A stretch of 64,000 nucleotides of DNA. Source: Eucommia ulmoides (lineage: Eukaryota; Streptophyta; Magnoliopsida; Garryales; Eucommiaceae). The position numbers and the translations under genes were made by a program. The stretch lies in the NCBI GenBank assembly GCA_016647705.1, contig CM028335.1, forward strand, positions 4,211,501 to 4,275,500, given 5' to 3'. This document shows positions 25,137 through 36,860 of the stretch, one piece after another; position 1 is the stretch's first letter; each line of letters opens with the position of its first letter. The notes under the pieces were generated by a model. The model saw only the letters and a list, made by a program, of their open reading frames with translations. It did not search any database and was not told the origin of the DNA.

Positions 25137-26875
25137 TTTTTTTTATTCTCATTCTTTAGATTTTGAATAATCAATTCTCATTTTTTGGGTTGGGTTGGGT
25201 TAAGTTTTGTATTTGCCAAACACATTTCCAAACATCAATCCCAAAATTTTTGGATTGGGTTGGGTTGGGAACACTAAGGTCCCGTTTGGTAACCACTCTC
25301 ATCCCAAAAATTCTCATCCCATTCCCAGATTTTTGAGATTTATTTTTAGGCATAGCATTTGGTAAACTTTTGTTTCCGTTTCCATTCCGTTCCAAAGTTA
25401 GAATCCATCCCACTTTTTCTTTAGAAATGAGAAACAAGAAATTTTTGTTTCTACATATTCTCATCTCATTCCCAACCAAAAGAAAGTATCGTCTTCGCCT
25501 GCTCCGATCACCTACGATCATACTTCCAAACCTAAATTTTGCTAGTCCTCGAGCAAAACTAAATATATTAATTAAATGAAAAGTCATTTTTGTAGGAAGC
25601 ACGATTGCATTTAGCGTATGCAATAAACCTTTAAACCCCCAGATCACCCCTAGTGGACAAGTATAGTCTCGTAAGGGTTTACAATGATGCTACCCACACA
25701 CATCTCAAATTCTTTATTGTGAATTTTGTTCCTCACAAAATATTTATCAATCATGTCCAATACTAACATATTCATTTGAGATCATACAAGAGTTACTAAA
25801 ATAGTCATTAATCTCATAATATATGATTTCTAGCAATATTCATTTTTGCACCCACAACATACATGCAACTCACATTTATAATGAATTCAGTATAAGTAAC
25901 TAGTCAACTGTTTCTAAACAATCAAAAAACTTTTTTTCTTAAATAAAAATGCATTTTTCTATATCTTTTTTTTTTTTTGCATATAATAATTTATATATTT
26001 TTCTTTTATATATAAAATAAACATTTTTTTTAAATAAGTGATTTGTGCAATACTAATTCCACTGGGTTTTCTAAGATGTCCATATAGTAAGTGTTGGGCC
26101 AATGATCCCAATTCAATTGGCTCGAGGCATTAGGTATTACGGCACCATCAAGTTTAATAACTCAAACATCTTAGGCTTCAAGATTAACGAGTCACTTATT
26201 GCCTTAACAAATTGCTTCCCCTTTTTTACGTGAACACTCAAAGTTTACTGAGGCAAGAGGCCCGATTACTCAGGGAAAATTTATCATTAAGACAAATAAT
26301 CATTTTTATTAACACATATTTTTTTACTATTTTTTTTTTTTTTTTTAATTTCAGGGTTAAGTTATTCTCATGTCAAAATTTAGCAAACCAACTTATATAC
26401 TAAATTTAGAATAAAAGAAAGCTAGCATGCATGTAAGGGTCGACAAATAAAATATTTTTAAAAATCAGTCCTATGTTCTAATGATTATTTTAGTAAACTC
26501 AAGTTCGTACTCAGCAGACATGTTATCATAGGATAGATTGAAAATAAATTAAGTGCAGAATAAAATACAAATATTAGCAGGAATACAAAAAATATAAATA
26601 TCAGCAGGAATACTATCAGTAGGAATACAAGCATTCATCTCTCCCCCCCCCCCCCCCCAACCTAAATTTAGCATTGTCCTCAATGATAAAAATACGAAAT
26701 AGTTTTGACAAGGAAAGAGACTACCTGGCGTGTCCATAGGTATAGCATAACTGAGTAGGTGTAGAATGTCTACAAACCTATCTACCAATGCACTCAAGGA
26801 AAATCATTAAAATAAAGTATCATAACAGTAAAACTATAATAACTAACATGAAATAACTCAATACTCTAAAATAAC

Positions 26876-26930
26876 AGTGGGTTGCCTCCCACTTAGCGCT
26901 AAGTTTAACGTCTTCAGCCAGACGTAATAG
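26876..26930 (-). other. Two-hairpin motif just after the pol stop codon
   Basis: Read on the minus strand: CGTCTGGCTGAAGACG (stem CGTCT/AGACG), then GTTAAACTTAGCGCTA, then AGTGGG-AGGCAA-CCCACT (stem AGTGGG/CCCACT). It starts a few bases after the pol stop at 26937-26935. The same motif occurs at 19916-19966 and, in changed form, at 49840-49886. Confidence 0.7.
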
Positions 26931-29286
26931 GGCATCATGAATAATTTGGGTCAACCAAGTTGATCGCCTCGATAACGCCCTGCTCCTCAGAACCTACCAT
27001 ATGCTTCAATCTTTGGCCGTTAACCTTAAGTTTTCGACCGTCTCTTAAGTCAATTATTTCTACTACCCCACTAGGGTGCACTTTTTCAACCATAAATAGA
27101 CCATCCCATTTAGATTGACGTTTGCCCGGGAAAAGTCTCAACTTTGAGTTGAACAATCACACCTTTTGATTAGGATGGAAATACTTCATATTAATAATGT
27201 TATCATGAAATGCTCTCGTCCTCTCCTTATAAATTCTATAATTCTTGAAGGCTTCATTTTGCAATTCGTCTAACTCCGAGAGTTGAAGCTTGCGTTCATT
27301 CCCTACTTGTTTCATCTTGAAATTCAATGCTCTTGTAGCCCAATAAGCATGATGCTCTAGCTCAACCGGTGAATGGCAAGCTTTTCCAAACACCAATCGA
27401 TAAGGTGACATACCGATTGGAGTTTTGTAAGTTGTACGGTACGCCCATAAAGCATCAACCAAACGTTCTGACCAATCTTTACAGTCGGGACGTACCGTTT
27501 TCTCTAAGATCTGCTTTACCTCTCTATTGGACACTTCCGCTTGACCATTAGTTTGAGGGAGATAAGGTGTGGCCACCTTGTGAGTCACGGAGTACTTGCA
27601 TACTAATGCCTCAAATAGCCTATTACAAAAATGTGAACCCTCATCACTAATGATCGCCTAAGATGTCCCTAACCTGCTAAAAATATGCTCTCTCAAAAAG
27701 CGGAGTACCACCCTATGGTCATTAGTTCTGGTAGCTATGGCCTCAACCCACTTCGACACATAGTTTACAGCGAACAAGATATACTTGTTACCAAAAGATG
27801 TTGGGAATGGTCCCATGAAATCGATGTCCCACACATCAAAGATCTCAACTACCAGAATAGGTTGGAGGGGCATCATATCTCAGCGGGATATTGATCCCAT
27901 GTGCTGACACCTATCACAAGCCTGACAGAATCGGTGCACATCTTTGAATAAAGACGGCCAATAAAATCCACATTGTAGCACTTTTGCAGTCATCTTCTTT
28001 CCCTTAAAGTGTCCTCTACATGCCTGAGAGTGACAAAAATTTAGGATACTGTCAAACTCGCACTCTGGCACACATTTCCTTATCACTTGATCTGCACAAT
28101 GCTTGAATAAGTAAGGATCCTCCCAGTAAAAATGTTTGACCTGTGAGAAGAAACGGTCTCTATCTTGTTTGGTCCATTGGGAAGAAATCTCACCTATAGC
28201 GAGGTAGTTCGCAATGTTCGCAAACCAAGGTGGGGATACTTGGGCTACAGAGAAGAGTTGTTCATTGGGAAATAAATCCCCAATGGGCTCTTCTTTCTTG
28301 CTCTCTTTAATAAAAACCCGAGATAGGTGGTTGGCCATGACATTCTCTACTCCATTTTTATCTTTAATCTCAATATCAAATTCTTGAAGTAAGAGAATCC
28401 ACCTAATCAGCCGAGATTTTGTTTCTTTCTTTGACAATAGGTACCTCAAAGCTACATGATCGGAGAATATGATAATTTTCGACCCTAGGATATAAGATAG
28501 AAATTTATCCAATGCAAAAACAATGGCCAACAGCTCTTTCTTGGTAGTAGTGTAATTCACTTGTGCTTCCACAAGTGTCTTACTCGCATAATATATCACG
28601 TGAGGTATTTTATCTACTCTCTGTCCTAAAATAGCACCGACAGCATAGTCGAAGGCATCACACATAATCTCAAAGGTCGAGAGTAGTCTGGGGGCTAGAT
28701 GATAGAATTGGAGACTAGTGTGGCCTTAAGCGTCTCAAATGCCTTTTGACATGACTCATCAAAAACAAAGGGCACATCTATAGCAAGAAGATTGCAGAGA
28801 AGACGTGCAATCTTGCTAAACTCCTTGATGAAGTATCGATAAAATCCCGCGTGTTCCAGAAAGGATCAAATTTTCCTTACCATTGTTGGCGGTGGAAAAT
28901 TTGCGATGACATCAACCTTAACACGATCCACCTCAATCCCTTTCTTTGAGACCACATGTCCCAACACAATACCTTGCTAAACCATAAAATGGTTTTTCTC
29001 CCAGCTCAATACCAAATTAGTTTCCTCACACCTTTCTAGAACCTTCTTTAGATTGTTGAAAAGTCATCCATGAAGACTTCTAGGAAGTTGTCGATCATAT
29101 AAGAGAAAATTGCTAACATGCACCTTTGAAAGGTTGCCAGTGCATTGCACAGTTCGAAAGGCATCCTTCGGTATGCAAAGGTACCGAAGGGGCATGTGAA
29201 TGTGGTTTTCTATTGATCTTCGGGAAACACTGGGACTTAGTTATATCCCAAGTATCTGTCAAGGAAACAGTAGTAAGGAAATCCCG

Positions 29287-29390
29287 CTAACTTCTCTATA
29301 ATCTGATCAATATATGGTAGCGAAAAATAATCCTTCAGCTAACTTCTCTATAATCTGATCAATATATGGTAGCGAAAAATAATCATTTCT
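29287..29390. repeat. 52-bp tandem duplication within RT
   Basis: Two consecutive copies of a unit starting ctaacttctctataatctga at 29287 and 29339, nearly identical. 52 is not a multiple of three, so it shifts the RT frame. Near-identity suggests a recent event. Confidence 0.85.
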
Positions 29391-30455
29391 CGTCATGGCG
29401 TTGAGTTTTCAATAATCAATACAAACTCGCCATCTTGTGGTTTCTCTGGTAAGGACCAACTCTCCCCCAGAATTCTTTACCACTGTGAATCCTGACTTTT
29501 TCGGCACCACCTGAATGGGACTCACATACTTGCTATTAGAAATCGGATAAATGATACTTGCATCCAATAGCTTCAAAACTCTTTCTTTAACACCTCTCTC
29601 ATGTTCGGGTTCAATTTTCGTTGAAACTCTCTCGTCGGTTTTGCATCGTCTTCAAGATGGATTTTATGCATACACACCGAAGGGTTGATCCCCTTCAGAT
29701 CTGCCACTCCCCATCCTATAGGCCTTTTATATCGTTTACGGACATTGATCAACTTTTCTTCTTGCTTACCTGTTAGTTCTGCTAAAATAATCACAGATAG
29801 CGTATCATCGTGGCCAAGGAAGGCATACTTGAGTGAATCTGGAAGAGGTTTCAACTCAAGTATCAGTGGGGATTCAATTGATGGTTTCAGTGGCTCACTT
29901 GCTAGCTACAGTAATGGTTCAAGTTTCCTAAACCATGGGGTTTCATCATAGTGTATCCCTAACACGTCATGGACTTCCTCGCATAACTCATCACGTCCCG
30001 ACCCCTCATTATCCATGTACATTATGGTTGCTTCAAGAAGATCCCGGGACAACATAGAAGGTAAAGACTCTTCCACTAATTCATCGATCTGATCAATCCC
30101 AAAGCAATTTGATGAGTTCTCATCAGGGTATTGGTTAATCGCCTTAAAAACATTGAGTCGCACCTTCATGTTTTCGAATGACACATCCACGACTCCCGAC
30201 CTGCAGTCAATGCAAGCATTAGTTGTGGCTAAGAATGGACGTCCCAATATAACCGGGATATGATGGCTAGGGTTGGGGACTGGTTCCATGTCCAGGACTA
30301 TGAAATCCACAGGGTAGAAAAACTTCTCTACTCCTACTAGCACATCTTCAATTATGGCCCTCGGTCTTCTGACTGACCTATCGGCTAACTGGAGTGTCAC
30401 CAATATGGGATTTTGATCCCCCAAACCTAGACGTTCATACACGAAAAATGGCAAT

Positions 30456-31900
30456 TGTACGTCAAGGTTTTTACGCTCGCGTAATGACTATTTGCAAGTG
30501 CACAAGGTCCAGTTTTAATATAGTGGATCTTTAAGATCGAATATCATTCCCACATGGATAGGTTGAATAATTGAATACCGCAATTTGCATAGTCTCATAT
30601 TATCCAGACATTTAAAGAAATATTTTAAAATTAAACTAATTAAAACTAAGATAAACTACAATTAGTAGGTTAATCCTAACTAAATTTATTACCTATGGAT
30701 TGATTTCGTTCACTTAATAAATGTTTGATTTCGTTTAGTTAACAATAACGGTGTTTATGGTATCCGATAATTTCGGTTCGTAAACTCCTCTGCCACCTTT
30801 TCCGAGTATAAGACGGGGGAATACGTGACTTCGTGTCAACGCCGAAATCCCCCTCGACGTTTTAATGACTCTAGGTCACGTGAGTCTTGCCCCAACGTCA
30901 TCGATTGCACACTCACTAACGCCCTCCCAGGTTGTTAGATCGTAACAATGTGTTTACCCTAATCCGAATCCGGGGTTACCTCTTCCGAGTGTCAAACCCC
31001 GTATTCTCAAATCCAACCCTAATACCTTAACAAGCATACCAAGATTGTCATAAAATGATAAACACAATCAAAATTAAAAGCAAACAACCGTTAAACAAAC
31101 ATATATTCTATCAAACTAGTATTTACACAACTACATCGATCCCTAGCTAATATTTATCTAATCTAACATGATCTTGGCCATTGGAACATTAAACCAAGAG
31201 GTATGCATCATCATTTACAATAAAATATTAAGTTACAAAGAGAGAAACAAAGAGAGAAAAATCAAATCTTAAAATGGAGTGGTCTCCACTTTCGCCGAAG
31301 ATCGATCCGCTAGTGTTTCCTCTTCTCCGGATGATGAATCTCCTTTTTGAACTCTTCAAAAATGGCCAAGGACCACCCCCTAAGAGTTAGGGACGTTCCA
31401 TCCTTCCAACCTTTTTAAGGGAAGTGGGAGAATGGGTATTTATAGGTGCAAGGTTTCAAAATATCTAAAAATATCTATTTTGCTGTACAGAGCCCACCGC
31501 CGCAGCCTTGGGATTCACCGCCGCGGTGGTATGTAAGTCGGTTAGCTCATAGATATTTTACCACCGTAGCAGTGGAACAACATCCAAACTCTCTAATTTT
31601 TCACCGTCGCGGCGATGGCCTTGCGCTGCGACGATGGGACTTGTTCAAATTCAGCACTCTCTGCAATCTCACTGCTGCGGCAGTGGATTTCTCATCATGA
31701 CGGTGGCTCTTGTGATCTTGAAACCTTATTTCTTCATTAATCTTCAATATTTTTTCACCATTTTCGCTCGTTTGTCGCTTGTTTGCGGTCCTACACCTAA
31801 ATTACATAAAAAAAACTACAAAAACGCAATTAAATATTACTAATTTACTTGAAAACTACCAAATCCGGCTTAGAAGTAGATAGGTATTTTCTACCTATCA
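30456..31900 (-). repeat. Solo LTR inserted in the Athila protease
   Basis: On the minus strand it starts TGATAGGTAG at 31900 and ends GACGTACA at 30456. It resembles the LTRs at 47396-48708 and 50737-52125 (shared tgtcaaaccccg-like and cacttgca-type segments, same order). Flanks are acaac (31901-31905) and gcaat (30451-30455), a weak match to a 5-bp duplication with two transitions. The host frame resumes across it (DLGASINLL, then PFFVYERLG). A GC-rich palindrome array lies at 31487-31705. Confidence 0.75.
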
Positions 31901-32057
31901 ACAACAAATTTATACTTGCGCCCAAATCTGGGAGAGCCCTTGCGATGGGCTGGTCTCCTATCATACATGCTATAGTCGGGACTCAAGGGTCTTTAAACTT
32001 TGGTGGTGTTTCACATCCTAAGATGGAACTCACTTGTTGTGTTAATAAGACCTTCTT

Positions 32058-33731
32058 TTACACATGTGTTCTAAATTTTCTTTTTCGTGTACAAAGGTCC
32101 TTCAAGAATTTTGCATACGTAGGGACCTGTTTAATAGGGTCCAAAAATAGAAGGTTAATCTTTACTTGTTTGAACGTTTCTAGAATATCTTCCATTCTAG
32201 CGCTATCTCGACTGAATTGTAAAGGTTGAGTCAAGCATTGAGTAAATGGAGCCCGAGGGACTGAACGTGTTTCCTTAGGTGTATCAAGTTCGAAGTTTGA
32301 ACATTTGGGCTCCTCAACTTTCGTGCTTGGTTGTAGTTCCTCTACGATCTCTTCATTTTCATTCTCATCCCCTTGAATTCTCTCTTCAATACCTACCTGA
32401 TTGTCAACCTTTTTGCCACTCCTAAGGGTCGTAATCGATTGAACGTGCCCTTGAGACTTGCTCATTTCTCCAATAAAGTGTTGACCCCTAGGATTATTTA
32501 TTGACTGGCTAGGTAACTTCCCCTCGTCCCTCTTATTCAAAGCTTCATCGAGCTGCCCGATTTGGGCTTCTAGCCTAGCTAGGGTCTGAGAATGCGAATT
32601 CACTTTTTGATTTTGCTCTTGATAAAGTTTAAGAAATTGTTATATCTTAGTTGGCTGTATATTTGCTTAACCTTGGGATTGGTTAAATCCCGGGGGTGGG
32701 TTCTGGTATTGAGGTCTAGAGGGTGGAACAAAATATTGTCCCTGAGTGGGTGTCTTCCATGAAAAATTAGGGTGATTTCACCACTCCGGATTATAAGTGT
32801 TGGAGTACGAGTTGTTGTCCTATCAAGGATATGTTTGTGCAGCATTAATATGTTCTTGAACATATTCAGGAAGTTGCGCCCCCACATGACACTCAAGGAC
32901 AGTATAGGATGGGTTTAGGCAAATTGAACATGCCGTAGTTGGAGGAGAAGAATGAGGTGGTTGATTTTGTACGATGATTCGATCTAACTTTTGGGAAATC
33001 AAATCAACTTGTGTAGTGATGTCTACTTGTTAGATCTCGTACATCCCTCCTCCTGGTGTTTGTTTAAGGCTCTCTTGCCTACTAGCGGACGCATGTTGCA
33101 AAGAGTTTTCACTTAAATTCTCAAACATGGTCCAAGCCTCATCCTTTCTTTTTGCAAGGAACGTTCCTCCGCAAGAGGCATCCACCATATGGCGATTGCG
33201 TTCAATTAGGCCCTCATAGAAACTTTGCTTTATTTGCCACTTCGGTACCCTGTGATGTGGGCATTACCTCAAAAGATCTTTCATTCGATCCCAACATTCA
33301 TGGAATTGTTCAGTAGGTTGTTGGGAGGATGAAGTTATTGTTTTCCTAATTTGGTCGGTTTTCCCGATTGGGAAGAATTTTTGTAGGAAAACTTTTTGAA
33401 GCCCTTCCCAGGTAGTGATGGATCCTGGGGGTAAAGAGTAGAGTCATTCCTTTGCCCGATCTTTTAGGGAGAACAGGAAAAGTCTAAGATAAACAGCATC
33501 CTTAGAGATGTAGGGCAATTTAAATGTGGTGCAAATTTCTAGAAAATCATTAAAATGTCTATAGGAATAATCGAGACTAAGCCCATAAAATGATGGAAGC
33601 ATTTGGTTAGTCAAGGGCATAATTTCAAATGAAGTCGGACCCCCTAATTCAGGCAACTTAATGCATGAAGGCGATGTATAAACTGAGGGAACATAATATT
33701 CCCTCAATGGTCTAGGTGGTTCCGCAGCCAT
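32058..33731 (-). pseudogene. Athila gag, broken
   Basis: Starts at 33731 with MAAEPPRPLREYYVPSVYTS, and FEIMPLTNQMLPSFYGLSLD matches the conserved start of plant Athila gag. The 32896-32600 segment is the Asn/Pro/Gln-rich middle in other frames. The 32603-32058 segment holds LARLEAQIGQLDEALNKRDE and ITTLRSGKKVDNQ, the conserved C-terminal motif before protease. Indels separate the pieces. Gag would form the particle; this copy cannot. Confidence 0.85.
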
Positions 33732-33973
33732 TTCGGTGGGTTCAGAATTAATTGTTTTATTCGTTTTATTTTCAGTTCTAAGTCCCCTAGGAACGTTCTC
33801 TAATATTTTATCAAGGTCAAGACTGGGTTATTTTTCCCTGCGCGTAAAAGTAAGCACACCCAAAGACTACTTGCAAAATTTATTTATTTAATTATGATTT
33901 ATTTATTTAGTTTATTTTATTTGAAAATAATAGTGGCAAAACAAAAAAAAAATAATGAATGCCAAAAAACAAA

Positions 33974-34031
<58 letters not shown>
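33974..34031. repeat. (AAT)n microsatellite, about 19 units
   Basis: Uninterrupted trinucleotide run in the leader of the Athila element, between the primer site and gag. Homopolymer-rich sequence follows to 34320. Confidence 0.95.
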
Positions 34032-34036
<5 letters not shown>

Positions 34037-34368
34037 CCAAGTTTCGGACAACAGTGGACAAAAGAAATACCAAAAAAAAAAAATAATGAACAATGAAAGG
34101 AAAAAAAAAAAAATTAACCAAAGTCACTGTTTTTTTTTTTCCCTACTGTTTTTTTTTTTCTTTCTCTTTTTCCGTTCACAGTTTTTTTCTTCTTTATACA
34201 CTGTTTTTTTTTTCTTTTTTTTTTCAAATACTGTTTGGGTTTTGTTTTTTTTTTATTAGTATTTTTTTTATTTATCTATTTATTATTTTTCTTAAATATT
34301 TTTTTTATTTCTAAACAATTAAGAAAAAGAAAAATAATAATAGAATTCAATAATTAACGATATCGATT

Positions 34369-34384
34369 CTCGGCAACGGCGCCA
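34369..34384 (-). promoter_or_regulatory. Primer binding site, tRNA-Asp type
   Basis: Minus strand reads TGGCGCCGTTGCCGAG, immediately inside the 5' LTR, as in the element at 17827-22786. Confidence 0.85.
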
Positions 34385-34389
34385 AAATT

Positions 34390-35947
34390 TGATCGCTCAA
34401 AAATAATACCCTTAAAATGGTACCACAATACTGATGTAGTACAGTATTCAAGTAGGGTGTCGAACCACAGGGATTGGTCTTGTAACTATTAAATTCAATT
34501 ATTTTTTTCTTTTTTTAATGAAAACGAATTTTGTTTTGAGTTTTGGGTTTTAAATATAAGGAAAATAAAATATTAATCTAAAACAAATGAAAATAAATAA
34601 CCAAGTTAGGAATTACAGGTTTTGTATTTTGAACTCATGTGGGTTTCGTATTTTCTTTTTTTAATTCAGATTTGTGTAAACGAGTGTTTCTAATTACAAA
34701 TCGAAACTACTCAGAAAGAATTTATTATTCTTCGGCATGATTTATCTTTGGTATGTAATTCCTAGGTTACTCTAATTTATGGTAAATTACAATCTAAGTA
34801 TAAATCATCTGAATCAATAATTAAATTCCAATAATACGATTGTATGATCGTTAGATTTAGACCACAGGTACTAAATCTAACGTTCTAGAAACAATTAAAT
34901 CTAAAATTCGCAATTTCTACCAGAACATTTTGAAAATAAATCCAATCACAAATAAACCGAATCAAGAACGATATTCCTCATCATACAATTGTTATACATA
35001 ATCTGAAATTAAATTAAAAATACGATATTACATAAATTAAAATACTTACCCAAATCTTGACCCAGTTATAAAGAGATTTGCCGTCCATGGAGTGGTGTTA
35101 TTCCTCAATAATATTCAAGAAAAACTTTATGAAGAATTCCCCTCAAGAATACAGCCGCCAAAAAATATAAAAATAAAACAACAAAAAAAAACTGAATCAA
35201 GACCAGCCCCAAACCCTACTGCCGGCTACCAAAAAAAATGAGAAAAGAATGAATAAGATACCAAAAAGTCCCCTGAAGCTGCTGGCCGGAATGAGCCTAT
35301 ATGCTACCCCTCCCATAATGAAAAATGGAAATTCTCCTTTTAATCGTCAATTAATGACATTGATGACTCTTGCCCTGTTGTGTGTAACTTCTCCTTTTTT
35401 TTTTCTTCTTTTATTCTCATTCAATCAATCAATGGGCCTTAGCTTAGCACATGGGCCTGGAGAACAAAAGGGTGTGTTGGGCTTTAGTATGGGTTGAAGG
35501 AACAATGACATAAAAAGGGGAAGTGGGCCTTGGGGAAAGAAAGAAAAAGGCTGGGCCTAAGCCCAACGCATGGGCCCGCGGTACACTTTTGACAAACAAA
35601 TATAACTAACTTCGGATGTCTGTATCTTTCTCATATGAACTCCGATTTTGCCAAATGACCAGTCGTTGGAAAGTTTAAGGAATCTAATTTCATATGAAAT
35701 TTGTTTCATCCCAAAATTTTAACTGTGAAATTAGTTATGGTCAAAAGAATGGACATATATTTTCATTTGAGTGTCGGATTTTTATCCGTTTGATCTTTTT
35801 CTTGCACATTTTGCTTCCAAATGGTATGTTTTTTTATCCAATTCTTCAAATCTACAAAAATAAATCAATTATACTAATTTATTTAACTTAAAAGATTAAC
35901 AAAATTTAGATTAACAATATTAGATCGCATAAAATGTGACGCGATCA
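34390..35947 (-). repeat. 5' LTR of the Athila element, 1.56 kb
   Basis: Begins TGATCGCGTCACATTTTATG on the minus strand and ends GAGCGATCA before the primer site. Related to the LTRs at 17827 and 21434 (shared atactgatgtagtac and caagtagggtgtcgaa). A patch of gggcct and aggccca words lies at 35440-35580. Confidence 0.85.
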
Positions 35948-36550
35948 GTCCTCCATAATCATCCTCCATCGCCTTTGTCATCGTCTTCGCCTTCCTCCTT
36001 CTCTATCGTCTTCGTCGTCGTCGTCGTTGTTCTTCATCGTTTGCTCATCATCGTTGTTCGCTCATCATCGTTGTTCTTCGTCGTCGTGCTCTGGTTCGTC
36101 ATTATTGTTCTTCGTTGTCCTACTCTGGCTCGTCATCATCTTCGTCGTCTGCTTGGTTTTGATTTCAATTTCGAAATCGATTCACAACCACATTTCGATT
36201 TCGAAATAAGGTTTCGATTTCAATTTCAATTGAAGTTTAGGGTTCGATTTCGATTTCGATTGGGGTTTAAAGTTCGATTTCAATTTCAATTGGGATTTAG
36301 GATTTCAATTTCTATTGTGGTTTAGGATTTGATTGCTTGATAATTTCTTAATTGTGGTTTAGGATTTGTTCTTGATTTCTTGGATATCATTACCAAATGC
36401 AATTCTATTCCCAAATCCAAAAAAAAAATGTCGTTACCAAACGCGATTCTGTTCCCAAGAAAAAAATAGAATTCTCATCTCATTCCCATCTCACTGCATG
36501 AGATTGGCATGAAACAGTTATCAAACGCCACCTAACCAAATGGGGCCTAA

Positions 36551-36810
36551 AATTCTAGAAATAGTAACATTATATTTTTTAATCAAAATATATTTTTCTG
36601 CAAAATCAATCACATCAATACGATTCATAGACACGGCATTTGACCGTTTTCCTCACAAAATTTTAATTTTATGTTGCACGTTACTTTATTTTTTTATTTT
36701 TATTTTGAAAAAATTAAAATAAACAAAGAAGAGAAAAAAATTTAAAAATAGAAAAAAAGAATAGAAGAAGAAGAAGAAAATAAACAAAAAAAAAAAAAAA
36801 GAATAAGGAA

Positions 36811-36860
<50 letters not shown>

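Larger units (their letters stand above)
26935..31990 (-). pseudogene. Athila pol polyprotein, broken
   Basis: Order on the minus strand: protease with LPDLGASINLL ending near 31906; interruption by a solo LTR; protease continues from 30455 (PFFVYERLGLG, VILGRPFLATTNACIDC); RT from 29854 with RPIGWGVADLKGI; the RT active site FMDD at 29074-29063; RNase H 28665 on (CDAFDYAVGAILGQ); integrase zinc-binding end CQACDRCQ near 27910; integrase core [17 protein letters not shown] at about 27830 and the QTNGQAEVSNREVKQILEK block near 27550; C-terminal SKWDGLFMVEKVHPSGVVEI. A 52-bp tandem duplication in RT (29287-29390) and several other indels and stops break it. It replicated the element in the past; now inactive. 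Confidence 0.85.
25511..35947 (-). mobile_element. Athila-type Ty3/gypsy retrotransposon with gag-pol, 3' LTR deleted
   Basis: Minus orientation: 5' LTR 35947-34390, primer site 34384-34369, gag from 33731, pol to 26935, then a 1.4-kb tail. At the far end only about gctccgatca (25501-25510), resembling an LTR edge, precedes the polypurine-like sequence, and the rest of the 3' LTR is missing. A solo LTR (30456-31900) splits the protease. The pol type, primer site and tail match Athila/Tat elements. Its tail is shared with the pol-less element at 17827-22786, making it a plausible relative of that element's helper. Confidence 0.85.
25278..36532. mobile_element. Inner Harbinger/Tourist-like element, inserted in the outer one's terminal repeat
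   Basis: Ends: left GGTCCCGTTTGGTAAC, right (reverse complement) GGTGGCGTTTGATAAC, flanked by taa at 25275-25277 and 36533-36535. That site is the TTAG/CTAA position inside the outer element's terminal repeat. Own sequence is about 25278-25510 plus 35948-36532; the middle is the Athila element. The inner sequence is related to the outer one (aatcgaaatcaatttc-type words, cgtcttcgtcg runs). No transposase gene. Confidence 0.7.
24160..36547. mobile_element. Outer Harbinger/Tourist-like element, about 1.1 kb of its own sequence
   Basis: Own sequence is 24160-25277 plus 36536-36547; the rest is a later insertion. With the insertion removed, the ends form a 24-bp imperfect inverted repeat: left starts GGTGGCGTTTGCTTAG, right (reverse complement) starts GGCCCCATTTGGTTAG, and both continue TGTTCCCA. 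Both sides are flanked by taa (24157-24159 and 36548-36550), the 3-bp TWA duplication of PIF/Harbinger elements. No transposase gene is present. It contains a 39-base A run at 25096-25134. Confidence 0.7.

Noticed and set aside
24542-25159. Acidic/basic and Ser/Val-rich open frames
   Set aside because: Products of repeated gaagacgaagacgacgatgg-type and aatcgaaatc-type words in the Harbinger-like element; no transposase motifs.
25180-25275. gggttgggttgggtt runs resembling telomere repeats
   Set aside because: Plant telomeres are TTTAGGG repeats; this is ggttg-type simple sequence at the end of the Harbinger-like element.
25511-26934. Envelope-like gene after Athila pol
   Set aside because: Some Athila elements have a third frame here, but this 1.4 kb has no open frame with transmembrane segments.
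33894-34314. Open frames rich in Ile, Tyr or Phe
   Set aside because: Translations of (AAT)n and homopolymer runs in the Athila leader.
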